Source of the DNA: Locusta migratoria
Taxonomy: Eukaryota; Arthropoda; Insecta; Orthoptera; Acrididae
Length of the DNA: 64,000 bases
Assembly: GCA_026315105.1 (NCBI GenBank)
Contig: CM048744.1
Span: 315,649,270 to 315,713,269, forward strand
Reading direction: 5' to 3'
This document shows positions 1 through 10,692 of the stretch, one piece after another. Position numbers and translations under genes: made by a program. Within the stretch, counting starts at the first letter, position 1; each line of letters starts with the position of its first letter. The notes under the pieces were generated by a model. That model was not told the origin of the DNA and searched no databases. It worked only from the letters and a program-made list of their open reading frames with translations.

Positions 1-606
1 CTCGTGTAAGTAAGAGAAATGCGTACCATCACGTTTCCGACTTTGATAAAGGTTGGACTGAAGAGTATCTCGAATGCGGTTCATCGCGTTGGTTGCGATG
101 CAATGACTGTTAGCAGAATATGGAATCGGTGGGTTCAGGAGAGCAATACGGAACGCTGTGCTGGGTCCCAACGGCCTCGTATCACTAGCAGTCGAGGTGA
201 CTGGCAACTTACCCGAATGCCTGTAACGGATCGTGCAGCCGCGTCTCGGTCCCTGAGTTAACGGATGGGGACGTCTGCAAGACAACAACCATCTGCACGA
301 ACTGTTCGACGACGTTTGCTGCAACATGGACTATCAGCTCGGAGACGATAGCTGCAGTTACCCATGACGCTGCATCACAGACACGAGCGAATGCGATGGT
401 GTACGCAACGACGAACGTTGGTGCATGAATGGCAAAACGTCATTGTTTCGGTTGAATCCAGGTTCTGTTTACAGCATCATAATGGTCGCATTCGTGTTTG
501 GCGACACAGCAGTGAACGCACATTGGAAGCGTGTAATCGTCATCGCCATACAGGCGTTAACACGGCGTGAAGGTATGGGGTTCCATTGGTTACACGTCTC
601 TATCAA
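1..606 (+). mobile_element. Tc1-like transposon, 5' part, cut by window edge, broken
   Basis: Reading frames along this stretch match the N-terminal half of a Tc1-type (DD34E) transposase: an HTH region (SRIWNRWVQE), the SQRPRITSSR linker, then the region around the first catalytic Asp (SRFCLQHH, RIRVWRH). The frame is broken by a stop near 260 and by further shifts. The residue before ESRF, normally the catalytic Asp, reads Val (near 450), so the product would be inactive even without the stops. The start codon would lie just left of base 1. Similarity ends near 606, before the second catalytic residue. The same family recurs at 54250-55672. A transposase of this family cuts and pastes its own element at TA sites in the nucleus. 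Confidence 0.85.
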
Positions 607-863
607 CCATTATATCCTCAGCGGTATAATGAGAAAAAGATCTTATATTTAGATGATCTTCATGAACAAGATGATTTTTTATTGTCTAAGCTCTATCCAG
701 ATGTGTGCTGTAAATTGAAGATTAATGAAAATTTTTTCTATTTCGTATTGTTAGTGTTCGATTTAGTATTGCTTCTGACTGATTGTTTAAGCTCTTTCTA
801 AATGACGGCAGTAAATTGAAAACAGCTGAAAAATTTTTCTGTTTGCAAGTTAGAGCAAGACCA

Positions 864-1064
864 AATGTTCAAATGTCTGTAAATCTATCGGACCAAACTG
901 CGTGGTCATCAGTCCGTAGCTTACAAACTACTTAAACCTAGGTAAACTAATCTACGGACAAGCACACACACACCCATGCCCCAGGGAGGACTCGAACCTC
1001 CACGGCGAGCAACCGCACGCTCCGCAGCGAAGCGCTTTAGACCGCTCGGCTACTCCACCGCGGC
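864..1064 (-). mobile_element. tRNA-derived SINE, family B, full length
   Basis: On the minus strand it begins with the tRNA-like head (GCCGCGGTGGAGTAGCCGAG), has a B-box GGTTCGAGTCC, a short GT-rich stretch and the family tail ending in ACATTTGAAC. It is flanked by a perfect 12-bp duplication at 852-863 and 1065-1076, the mark of target-primed insertion. The A- and B-box promoter would recruit RNA polymerase III; mobilisation needs a LINE enzyme in trans. A young copy, given the perfect duplication. Confidence 0.93.
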
Positions 1065-1076
1065 AGAGCAAGACCA

Positions 1077-2417
1077 TACTTCCTTCATGCACACCAGTAA
1101 TACTAAGAAGTTAGTCCATATTCTGTATCGCAAATGTTACATAACTAATGCTTTAAGTAATGTTTATTTCGAAGTAAGATAGGTAACGTTAATAAAATGA
1201 TAAAAATAATGAAATATTAATAATGTAAAATATTAGGAAAAGTTATTTTTGATAGTATGGTTAAACTTTGCCAGGTATTGGAGCGTAGGCTTCTGTTTTG
1301 CCTCCAGTACCGGGCACTTCCCCTCACTGCTATGCCACTATCTTCACCACTACTGCTATCCCCAACCACGCTCAGCTCTCTGCGCATCTATCGGCCAATT
1401 TATCCTGCTTGCACCCTACTTCCCGGACTGCATTTCCTTTCCCCCGCCCCTCCCTTCCTTTCCTATCCTCACTCCTTTCCCTCTCCACTGGGGGACTGAT
1501 AACTTTAGCAGTTCAGTCCCCCTATCCCAAGCAAACGATCCAACCCAATTTTTTTTTCTTGAAGTTGGAGAATGGACTAAGAAGGTGGATGAGTTACACA
1601 GAGACAAGGAGGTGATTTTCAAAGAAAGGAGTAGGAGAATAAGAACAGAGAAATAGTAGATGACGAAGATGAATAGAGAGAGAGGGGAAGGGGGAGATGG
1701 GCAGAGCGAGAGAAACAGAAGGTAGACAGACAGAGAGAGAGAGAGGGGGGGGGGTTAAGGGAACGAGAGACTGGAACTGAACTTGCGAATAAGTAATTGA
1801 ATTTTTATTTCAGCTATCAATGAGCAAATTAATTGTGTGATGTGAGTAAAGAAATCAATATGCATTTATAAAAATGGAACGTGGGACGTGTATGTTTCAC
1901 TTGGTAGCCAAAATTATTCACTGCAGACCAACTGTTGTTATGCATGAGAGTAGCCTTTAGGTTCGCGGTGTGCAACATGGTGTTTTTGTCGCGCTATGTG
2001 GCGGTGGGTGAGTGTGGCGAACAAAAATCCGTAAAATGTGGAGCAATACGACGATCAACAGATATATACTAACTGAGCATTGAATACATTGGTAATACAC
2101 CAATGATCTCAATATAAACACTGGAAAGACAACTTAGGATCAAAATACTGACAACTGGATTAGCAGTTCCGTGTCGAAAGCTATAAGAGGGTGGATGATA
2201 TAATAGTTGAAAGTCGTCGGCCTATAAAAAATTCGCACTGAAGACCAGCGATGACTTTTGACACTATAATAGCAAAGAGGTTATATACAGCAAAACGTGA
2301 TGCACATTCTTAAGTTGTTTTTCTGGAAAAGTAAATGCGTATTGCAGTTTGAAAAGTAAAACTACCAAGAAAGATGTCAAAGCGTAAGAAAGAAATTTTG
2401 CGTTCTCGATCCATTTT
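1077..2417. other. Spacer with low-complexity tracts, no gene seen
   Basis: No recognisable coding sequence. It contains a C/T-rich tract (about 1310-1550), a purine-rich tract with a (GA)n run and a run of about ten G around 1725-1757, then ordinary AT-rich sequence. Open frames of 80-135 codons at 1249-1656 overlap the biased tract in all three frames, so composition explains them. Confidence 0.6.
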
Positions 2418-2430
2418 TAAAAGTTAGAAA

Positions 2431-2621
2431 TGTTTGTAAATATGTCAGACCAAACTGCGTGGTCATCAGTCTGTAGCTTACAAACTACTTAAACCTAGGT
2501 AAACTAACCTAAGGATAAACACACACACCCATGCCTCAGAGAGGATTCGAACCTCCACGGCCAGCAACCACGAGCTCCGCAGCGAGGAGCTTTAGACCGC
2601 TGGGCTAATGCATCGCGGATC
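2431..2621 (-). mobile_element. tRNA-derived SINE, family B
   Basis: Minus-strand copy with head, B-box and tail as in the family-B copy near 1 kb. Flanked by a perfect 13-bp duplication at 2418-2430 and 2622-2634. The A-box end is more diverged than in that copy, so it is probably older. Confidence 0.9.
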
Positions 2622-2704
2622 TAAAAGTTAGAAAACGGCGCTGAAACTTGAAATTTGTTCAGGCTTGATTCCATATTGGACTGGGTGCTCCACGACTGTA
2701 TTTG

Positions 2705-3301
2705 ATTTGTGGTAATTATTCAGCAATCAGTCGTCAGAAATATAAATTCTTTATTTGGTGGCAAATCCGGATTTCGACCACTGTCGAGATCTATCGCCAT
2801 CAGATCCCCAATAAAGTGACACTGCTCAATGAGCAAACGATATCGAAAAGTTCCCATTTCTGGGAGCTATTCAAAAATCAGTTGAGTCCAGCTATATAAA
2901 GCTGAAACCAACACATGCACTGGTCCGCCGATATTTACATCTAAACTTCCCACCTGTCACATGCGAGTACCTTTCATACAGTGACAATTATTGTACCCAT
3001 CAAGTATTTTTATGTATACAATAGGAATATACAGTACTTTTAGCACTAGACTACAACATCTGTTACATGTTCTAATGAAAACCCTAACAGACAAGCATGT
3101 TTTATAATATAAACGCTCGAAGACAGTTTGGGATAGACGTTGGTTAGCACCATCTGACGACTGTACTTACTACTACAGCTATTTTTTTAAAATTGACATC
3201 ATTTGATTTTTAAAGTTGACATCATTTGATTTTATGATTTTGACTGTGAACAAATTATCAACAGGTCATCAGTTTTTATATAAAATATTTTAAAAGAGTT
3301 G

Positions 3302-3370
<69 letters not shown>

Positions 3371-3863
3371 AAGACACCAATTAGTACACATTTTTACTAC
3401 CAATTATATATAAACAGTAAACGAGACTCATTAATAAAGAACAGTTTAAAGTTAAAATGCCTATTAAAAATACAATAAAATGTAATTTTCTCTACCATAA
3501 ATATACATCATATAAATTTGTTATTTATATGAAACTTTAAAGAGGGCGCATAAGTCACAAATGACCCATGCTGACGTCAACTGTGTAAGGATTGTAACAG
3601 CTGCGTCAGTACAAACGCAACCTCCTACATGGAGGTCGAGATATTTTAAGTTTTTTAATTTATTTTAAGGTATGTATTTTTATAATTGACTATAACTGAA
3701 ACTTGTACAATTAGCTTATAATCTGACATGCATGTTATTATAACTGGCCCTTTTGTATTTATTTTAGCATTGATAATGACCACATAGTGGTCGAAATCCG
3801 GATTTGCCAACAAATAAAGAATTTATATTTCTGACGACTGATTGCTGAATAATTACCACAAAT
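2705..3863. mobile_element. Foldback element with 78-bp terminal inverted repeats
   Basis: The left arm 2705-2782 and right arm 3786-3863 are reverse complements over 78 bp with one mismatch. The interior of about 1 kb has no open frame above background and contains a long (AT)n tract. Long, nearly identical arms with an unrelated, non-coding middle fit a foldback-type or MITE-like DNA element. The arms carry AAATCCGGATTTCGACCAC, a palindrome-centred motif of the same style as the CGGTTT foldbacks elsewhere in the window. No clean target duplication is visible; a 12-mer (TTGAAATTTGTT) occurs about 50 bp left of the left arm and directly right of the right arm. Confidence 0.8.
3303..3368. repeat. 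(AT)n microsatellite
   Basis: About 33 uninterrupted TA units inside the foldback element. Confidence 0.97.
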
Positions 3864-4970
3864 TGAAATTTGTTGATGTTGTTTATCTTACACTGTAGAC
3901 ATCAGCGATTTATCAATATTCCCATCCCGAAGGGGGTGAAAAAGGGGATGACCGTTATTTTTTTTTTTAATACATTGCTATTCAGGCTATTTTGAAGAAG
4001 AAATACGAAACTTGCGATTTAGTTATTTGATTGGAATTTTGGAAACACGTGTTTCGATATTTTTGGAAATTCAACCATTAAGCGGAGGAAATAAGGGAAA
4101 ATCTTTTAAGGGTGCTACTAAGACTAGTTTGATGTTAGAAATGTGAAAATTTCGGTTTGGAACCATGTGTATAAAAGAAAATGCGTTTCGGGATGTTTTG
4201 AATTCTTCCAACAATGGTGCAATACGGAGTGGCAAGTTGTATCAAAATACTTTTTTAGGAAAGCATTTTTAAAGCCAAATCTATGAAATGTTATATTTAG
4301 AAGTAGCAACAACCAATGCAAACCATCCAGTCTACGCGTGCGAAGCAGCGGGAATTTAGCTTGTAATGAAATAAACTCGTCTCCCCCTTACCACCGACAC
4401 ATATATGTTCCAACACTTCGTAGGATGGTGGAGGGGGTGGTGGATTGGTGGGGAAGGTCCCTACGTATCCATATCTCAAACTGCACGCCAACATACAGTC
4501 GTTGTTAGATATTTACGCCGAGTCCTGTTGCGGCAAGGCTTGTCGGAGTATTTGTTAGGGCGGTTTACGCGCTCAGTGTCAGCTGCGAGACAAGTTATTC
4601 CAGGGGCGCGCCGCCCTCGCCGCCGGTGGTCGGGTGGCGTCCTTTGTGTGTCCCTCGCAAATCCAATAACTGTCTGGGCGGCTGGGCGGCTGGGCGGCTC
4701 CCCGCTGCACGCGGCCTAACCAAGCCGAGCCGCGCTATGCCGGAGGTGAGCCCGCAGGCCCGCAGGCGCGGAGGTGCGCCAGCCAAGAATGCCGGAAATG
4801 CTACCAATAAACGACGCACTGCCGCTCTCTTCTGCTGCTTTGTCTCCCACAGGAGAGTGTATATTTAGCTCTCGTTCTGCGCGGTAAGCCCAGGATGCCG
4901 TATGCGCCAGCTGAGGATATACTTCCGTGCATATTTAGGGCACTAATTATCGTACTGCCTCTTCATCTGC
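3864..4970. other. Spacer; GC-rich island at about 4510-4830
   Basis: 3864-4500 is AT-rich with no recognisable gene. 4510-4830 is abruptly GC- and CpG-rich and contains three tandem GGGCGGCT-type units near 4676-4698. Overlapping frames of 74-104 codons on both strands are expected from the composition and show no family I know. The island could be a promoter or first exon, or a GC-rich repeat fragment; nothing in the sequence decides. Confidence 0.5.
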
Positions 4971-4973
4971 AGA

Positions 4974-6260
4974 TGTTGTTGATGTGGTCTTCAGTCCGGA
5001 GACTGGTTTGATGCAGCTCTCCACCATACTCTATCCTGAGCAAGTCTCTTCATCTCCACATAAGAACGGCAACCTACATCCGTCTGAATCTGTTTACTGT
5101 ATCCATCTCTCGGTCTTCCTCTGCGGTTTTTACCCCCACACACTTCCCTCCAACGCTAAATTCACAATTCATTGATTTCTAAGAATGTGTCCTACCAATC
5201 TCTCCCTTCTTTTAGTCAAGGTATGCCAGAAATTTCTTTTCTCCCCAATTCTGTTCAGTACCTCCTCATTAGTTACGCGATCCACCCACCTAATCTTCAG
5301 CATTCTTCTGTAGCGCCATACTTCAAAAGCGTCAATCCTCTTCCTGTCCGCACTGTTTATCGTCCATGTCTCTCTCCCATACGAGGCAACACTCCATATA
5401 AATGCCTTCAGAAAGGACTTCCTTAGGCTTAAATCAATATTCGAGGTTAACAAATTTCTCTTTTTCAAGAACGCTTTTCTACCCATTGCCATTCTGCATT
5501 TTATATCCTCTGTACTGCGACCATCATTTGTTATTTTACTGCCCAAGTAACAAAACTCATCTACCTCCTTTATTGTTTCGTTACCCACTCTAATTCCTTC
5601 AGCATCACCTGATTTTCTTACACTGAATTCCATTACCCTAGTTTTGTTCTTGTTAATATTCATCTTATATGCACCTTTCAGCACACTGTCCATTCCGTTC
5701 AATTGCTCTTCCAGGTCTTTTGATGTATCTGACAGAATTACTATGTCGTGGGCAAAACGCAATGTTTTTAATTCTTCACCCTGAAGTTTAATTCCTTCTC
5801 CAAATTTCTTCATGCTTACCTTTATAGCTTGCTCAATGTACAAATTGAATAACAATGGAGAAAGACTACAAACCTGTCTTTCTCCCTTTCCAACCACTGC
5901 ATCCCTTTCATGCCCTTCAATTCTGACAACCGCTGTCTGGTTTTTGTACAAGTTGTAAATAACCTTACGCTCCCTATATTTTACTCCTGCTTGCTTCAGA
6001 ACTTGAAAGAGTTTATTCCAATCAACATTGTCAAAAGCCTTCTCCAAATCTACAAAAGCTAGAAATGTAGGTTTGCCTTTTCTTAATTTATCTTCAAGGA
6101 TAAGCCATAAAGTGAGTATTGCCTCCCGTGTTCCTACATTTCTCCTGAACCCAAACTGATCTTCCCCGAGGTCGGCTTCTACCAGCTTTTCCATCCTTCT
6201 GTATATAATTCGTGTTAATACTTTGCAATCATGACTTATTAAACTGATGGTTCTGTAGTT
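4974..6260 (-). mobile_element. RTE-like LINE, 3' portion, RT catalytic site mutated
   Basis: One long minus-strand frame (5169-6311) encodes a reverse-transcriptase core and C-terminal region: NYRTISLISHDCKVLTRIIY near the start, then QFGFRR, FVDLEKAFDNVDW, SLSPLLFNLYIE and a C-terminal MLKIRWVDRVTNEEVL block. The reverse transcriptase would copy its own mRNA at a nicked target. The FADD box reads FAHD, so one catalytic Asp is replaced by His. The frame stops early, and the usual end (RAASNQSPD-type) lies in another frame down to 4985. The 5' end, including any endonuclease, is missing beyond about 6260. Related pieces lie at 15885-17055, 23428-24187, 49858-49990 and 59582-60606. Clade assignment to RTE is from memory. 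Confidence 0.9.
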
Positions 6261-6271
6261 TTCACACACAA

Positions 6272-6291
6272 AGTGTATCTGCAGATACACT
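6272..6291. repeat. 20-bp perfect palindrome
   Basis: AGTGTATCTGCAGATACACT equals its own reverse complement and sits just outside the truncated 5' end of the LINE. Meaning unknown; it may be chance. Confidence 0.6.
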
Positions 6292-6406
6292 CTGTGAACT
6301 GCAAACCGCAAGGGAGGTAATGTTCCCTTGGAAAATAAACATCGAACAAAAACATATCTGAATAATGTAATACTTTCAGCAGTCTAGATCGCAATATTGT
6401 TATCAG

Positions 6407-7636
6407 AGGAAAGGGTTGTACCTTGGGACGGTTTTACCTTTGGACACATCATAATACAGGCAGTGCACTCTAGTGGAAACTTTAAGAACTATGAAGTTTT
6501 CAGGCCTATTTTCAGAGGAAATAAGAGGCCATGTTGTATTCGGATGATGTTTGAGATCTGACGAGGAGTATTACAAGTTTTCGTGTTCGAAAGTAAAATT
6601 TAGCCACTATCCTTAGAAGATATAAATTAAAGCTAAGTATCATTATTGATATTTATTAAATACAATGTTTTAGGGCATTATTTAAGTAAGCTATTGTTAC
6701 CATAAGTTATAACTATATAAATGTGTACATAGATTAGGATACTGTTTTCTGTTATTGTGTATTTGGTTTTACCTTGGGATATTTATATGGTTGCACCTTG
6801 GGACACCTGGAAGGTGTATGGTTCTCAATGATACACCAGACAAATAAAGAGTTTAAGAGGGAAAAAAGAAGCCTTTTTCAAAAGAAAGAAGCCACCAAAA
6901 GGACAAAGGAGTTTTCATCTTCCAGTTCTTTTGATGAAGAAATTCCCCAGCTTGGCAGTAGATCCGGAGGTAGCATATGTGATTTCTCATCTGAAGAAGA
7001 GGATTTGCCGTCCTTACTAACAACTGGAAAAGTAAAACTTTCTTGTTCTAAGGGTAGTTGGCTCTTGGTAAAAGTTGTCATCAGTGGCAGATCTCATGTG
7101 TACTATGCTGGAGTAGTCTTAGAAAACACAGAACAAGATATAAGTGTGAAATTCTTAAGGAAGCAAAAAACCATTTTGTTTTCCATAATGTTGAGAACAT
7201 CAGCAGTGTTAATCGCAGTAATATACTGAAAGAACTACCAACTCCAGTGGTGTGTCGTGGGTTTTATAAATTTAATATTTTATTCCCACCATCTCTTATT
7301 TTAAGGTAAAATAACTTTTGTATTTGGACTAACAAATTTACTACCCGATTCCAAAACGGTTCATAAAACTAAGATATTGAAATACAACAACGTATCCCAA
7401 GGTAAAACCACCACTGTCTCAAGGTGATTCCATAGGTTTTAGCTTGGGACAGGTGCCACAAAGGTCTTCATTGGTGAGTAATTGTGTAGATATTGGAGAT
7501 AAACTAAACGGCTGTTCGTTCAACATTACCTAAAATTAGTGCCTGTAATGGGGTAAATTTTGTAATTTCTTGTAAAAAAAAAATATAGTTTAAAAATTAA
7601 AATGTAAAAGTTGTCCCAAGATATAACCCTTTCCCC
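6407..7636 (+). mobile_element. Tigger/pogo-like DNA transposon, deletion derivative
   Basis: The ends are inverted copies: left 6407-6438, right 7605-7636, each a GGAAAGGG run followed by a GGTTNTANCTTGGGAC motif. The right end is followed by TA, in keeping with pogo-type TA targets. Inside lies a relic of one open frame (6774-7229, continued in another frame to about 7290) resembling the extreme C-terminal domain seen after DDE/CENP-B-type transposases. The DDE core is absent, so this is non-autonomous. The terminal motif recurs inside the element on both strands, eight sites in all. Confidence 0.75.
6774..7290 (+). pseudogene. C-terminal fragment of a Tigger/jerky-type transposase
   Basis: Residues 1-60 are basic then Ser/Glu-rich (a flexible acidic linker). 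From about residue 88 the frame reads WLLVKVVISGRSHVYYAGVV, then ISVKFLRKQK. A frameshift near 7168 moves the rest to a second frame: NHFVFHNVENISSVN, then ILKELPTPVV, ending in FYKFNIL. This pattern (a small beta-rich tail domain) follows the DDE domain in arthropod pogo/Tigger proteins as I remember them. No catalytic residues are present. The first Met is arbitrary, because the internal repeat of the terminal motif overlaps it. Confidence 0.6.
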
Positions 7637-7643
7637 TATTCCT

Positions 7644-7681
7644 ATTACTATTATTATTTTATTATTATTATTATTATTACA
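7644..7681. repeat. (ATT)n-rich microsatellite
   Basis: Imperfect ATT/TTATT units directly after the Tigger-like element, at the 3' tail of the old LINE on the minus strand, so probably that LINE's tail. Confidence 0.7.
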
Positions 7682-7683
7682 GG

Positions 7684-8965
7684 ATCAATCAATACAAAGA
7701 TTAATTAATAACATCTTGTCGTACTACTGTTATCCTCCGCCAAGCCTGTTTATCCAGCGCAGCCTCCTTGTCGATGGCGCAATGCTCCATTACTCTATTT
7801 AATTTGTCTGCCCACGAACGTCGTGGTCTTCCGCCCTTACGTCTGCTTGGTGGTTTCTATTCATAAACCTTCTTTGGCCACCGATGATCTGGCATTCTCA
7901 TCAGATGTCCGTACCATTTCACTGATTTTCTTTCAATTCTATCACTGAATCATTTGCCTTCATTCTAGCTCTTACTTCATCATTTGCTTTTCTTTCGATT
8001 CTTGATATTCTGGCACTCCTATGCAAATAATCCATTTCCACAGCTTATTAGTATTCTTTTGATACCCGTATTTAATATCAATAAGGCGCCACGGTCGGGC
8101 AGTGGTACAGCGCGAGGCTACAAATCCAAAAGTCGCAGGTTCGATCCCCGCCAGGTCCTAGGATTTTTATGTCTCACTTTCCACTTCTTTCACCTCTGAC
8201 AGTATTTATCATGTGAAAAATACTGAATTGCACCGTGGATGGTTAAGTCAATTCGAAAGTCGGAAGAGGAAGGCAACGGCATACCACCTCCAAACAGGAC
8301 CATGCCTAGTAAATCACTGTGGTGTTCAAACCAATCTTTGGATTGTTCACTGCTTCCTTTTAGTTCTGATTAATAATATAGCACTAATTCAACCATTGTC
8401 TTGCCTACTCTTTTCATATTGTTGTTAGAAATATTCTTATCACACAAAAATGAATTCATACGCCCTAACACCTCTGTGCTTTGCTGTATTCAGTATTTTA
8501 CTTCTGTAAATTATGGTATTATGCAATTATTTTATCAATATCAGATACTCTGTTTTTCTTAGACTAAGTTTGTAGTCCCCATCTGTTGTATTCATGATAT
8601 AACCGTCGTACCATGAACTAAAGGTCATAATCGTCTTGTGCTATATTAGCTTGATCGCCAGCAAATCATAATGAAATTATCTGTACATCGTTGACAGTGA
8701 TTCCCATTCCTGTGCAGCTGTTTTTCCAGTTTCGGAGAACCACTTCTACATATAAGATGGGTGACATACTGCAATCTTGTCGCAAACCTTTAGTGACATT
8801 GATAGATTCTGATAACCCTGAACCTCGTTTAATCTGTACCACATTATTTCTGTACATTTTAATAAGAACTTGTGATAGGCGATCTCCATACCTATATCTT
8901 TCATAGCTTCCCACAGATTAGATCTAGGGACTGTATCGTAAGCTTTTTCTTAATCTACAAAGGCT
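7684..8965 (-). mobile_element. Old non-LTR retrotransposon fragment, split by a SINE
   Basis: On the minus strand the 5' piece gives FVDY-KAYDTVPRSNLW near 8960-8910, then KGLRQDCSMSPIL near 8780. These are the palm and QG regions of a reverse transcriptase in which the usual Gly of QG reads Asp. The frame then decays. Beyond the SINE at 8086-8325 the C-terminal part resumes at about 7900-7690 with GRPRRSWADKLNRVM and AWRR-type residues. There are many stops. The family differs from the RTE-like copies; an endonuclease region is not visible. Confidence 0.65.
8086..8325 (+). mobile_element. tRNA-derived SINE, family C
   Basis: The head (GGTCGGGCAGTGGTACAGCG) and B-box (CAGGTTCGATCCCCGCC) look like a tRNA. 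The body continues through TTGCACCGTGGATGGTTAAG and ends near TTGGATTGTTCACTG. It lies within the old LINE, so it inserted later. Boundaries are approximate; no clear target duplication. Confidence 0.65.
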
Positions 8966-9199
8966 ATGCCGGTGGTAGCGTAGCTATTGGCAAGGTTACC
9001 CAAGCCAGACAGGGCTCAACGGAGGAGCCAGGCGAAATGTGTCATACCTAGGGAAGAGGGGTCTCTATAGGTGAGGTGGAGCCAACCCTCGTAGGAGAGT
9101 AAACCCTGATATCAAACACTGATCCTCCAAGTTGGGGTTGGATCATTGCTTCTACAAGCTCGAGAATCTAAAGTAGACCCTCGGAAATCGGGTATATCA
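8966..9199. other. Anonymous sequence between LINE remnant and foldback
   Basis: A GC-moderate block with phrases such as GGAGGAGCCAGGCGAAATGTG and CCAACCCTCGTAGGAGAG. The texture resembles a repeat-element untranslated region, but I cannot name it and see no open frame. Confidence 0.4.
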
Positions 9200-9332
9200 C
9201 AATATGATATATATTTTATTTTATTGTGATGACCGGTATCGATCATTAAAGATAATCTTCACAAGTTCATGATCTGAGAATTATCTCTATTGATCGAAAC
9301 CGGTCATCATAATAAAATAATGTCATATTGCG
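9200..9332. repeat. Foldback repeat with CGGTNTCGATC core
   Basis: The left arm 9200-9256 and right arm 9279-9332 are imperfect reverse complements, each containing the ATGACCGGT(A/T)TCGATC motif. Almost the whole unit is palindromic. Similar CGGTTT-centred snap-back repeats occur at 33040-33330, 37199-37461 and 54311-54505. Confidence 0.75.
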
Positions 9333-9436
9333 ATTTAGACCGCTGCAATTATAGTATTATGCAATTATGGTATTTCTAGTGTGTGACTTTTAAGGGCTTC
9401 TTTCATTCGTGTTGGAAACGCGTGAAGGCTACTTAA

Positions 9437-9936
9437 CCCTTTAAGGAATGGTGTCGCTGATCAGCTACATGCCTTATTTTTTTTCCATTATCTCCCAAAT
9501 TGTTCAACATTTTACCACAAATTCATTTGTAGCGGCTTGTATACATAGTATTACATATTGTAGTAGCTCGTTCAAGAAATTATAAATTGCAAAGTTCAAC
9601 TAAATCGTTTCGACAGTTAGCTGCGTTGAGTTACTCCTAACATGTGCGTTTGTTTACATTAGTATTCCTCCTTTGCCATTTAAAAGTAGTCAATCACATA
9701 CCGCTGTTGCATTATAAGTTACTTTCTGGAAATATGAGAGGCACAATAGTAACATTTACTACATCGGGTACAACATGGAAGCACTATGTAGCTGACCAGC
9801 CATGAAATTTTTATTGCAAGTAGTGCGTAATCACTTTTAGGAATTTTTTAAAAAATATTTTTCCCACTATATACGCTCTATACCTTACTCTTGGTAGATT
9901 TTGTATCTTCAAATAAAAAAGTCATGCATTAAAGGG
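9437..9936. mobile_element. piggyBac-type MITE with TTAA target duplication
   Basis: The element begins CCCTTTAAGG and ends in ATTAAAGGG, flanked on both sides by TTAA (9433-9436 and 9937-9940). CCCTTT ends with TTAA duplications are diagnostic of piggyBac-superfamily mobility. There is no coding capacity, so it must depend on a transposase elsewhere. A second, 5'-truncated copy lies at 55673-56052. Confidence 0.82.
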
Positions 9937-9940
9937 TTAA

Positions 9941-10504
9941 CGTTTCTGTATAGCCTTTACGTCCAGCTGCAGTATGGCTGAACCGTGCCACTTCACAAGT
10001 CGGTTAGATTTTGTGGCAGCAATGTTTTACGATTCCAGAAAGTTGAATTAACAAGTCAATGAAATTCTCGCCTACACTAGATGAGAGTAAGTTGAAAAAG
10101 TCATAAGCTAAATCTAGTGTTACTGATATTGAACTTGCTGCCCAAAGAGGCCGCCATCTCGGGGGTTATTCATCGCAGAGATGAGTAACGTGTTTTATTC
10201 ATATAGATTAAACCGGCGGTTCGTGCTGAAATATTTTCAATGAAATGAATATCCTCATTTATTACCTATTTTACAAAACTAGGTATTTTTATTTTGCACG
10301 ACGTAGGTTCCAGGTTTTGTGCCCATTTTCTAATACCTTACTGATTCCGAATAACACAGTTAAAGACAATTTATTACATTACTACAGTTATCTTTTTTAT
10401 TATTCTTCTTTTTTGACTGTATTATTTTTCAATAATGACTTGCTGAAAAAATCTATGTTAGCTAACTAATGATTAACGAACTTGATATAACAGAAAATTA
10501 AAAA
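9941..10504. other. AT-rich spacer, nothing recognised
   Basis: No repeat end, SINE box or protein family seen; the 74-codon frame at 10245-10469 is AT-rich and matches nothing I know. Confidence 0.5.
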
Positions 10505-10692
10505 CAGTCCAGATCGCAAAATTATAGTTTCTATTTGATGACTGGTTCAGTCTGTACAGACATTCTTCAGATGAATACCATGGTGATGACGGGTAGTGGC
10601 GGTGGACACAACAGACCGCACACCACCACCGCCTACTATCATTTTGGTATCAATCTGACGATTGTCTATGCAGACTGAAATCGGCCATGAAA
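10505..10692. repeat. Diverged foldback repeat
   Basis: From about 10537 the sequence (GACTGGTTCAGTCTGTACAG...) is the imperfect reverse complement of the segment ending at 10692 (...GCAGACTGAAATCGGCC). Both flank a GGTGGTGG/CCACCACC-type centre. Same snap-back architecture as the other foldbacks, older. Confidence 0.6.

Noticed and set aside
1249..1656. 135-codon plus-strand frame
   Set aside because: All three frames are open through the same pyrimidine-rich tract; no family resemblance.
4510..4830. First exon or promoter of a host gene
   Set aside because: Only CpG richness supports it; no splice site, protein family or start context can be defended.
6774..7229. Host gene encoding a Ser/Glu-rich protein
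   Set aside because: It lies between inverted repeats and matches a transposase tail; no independent gene evidence.
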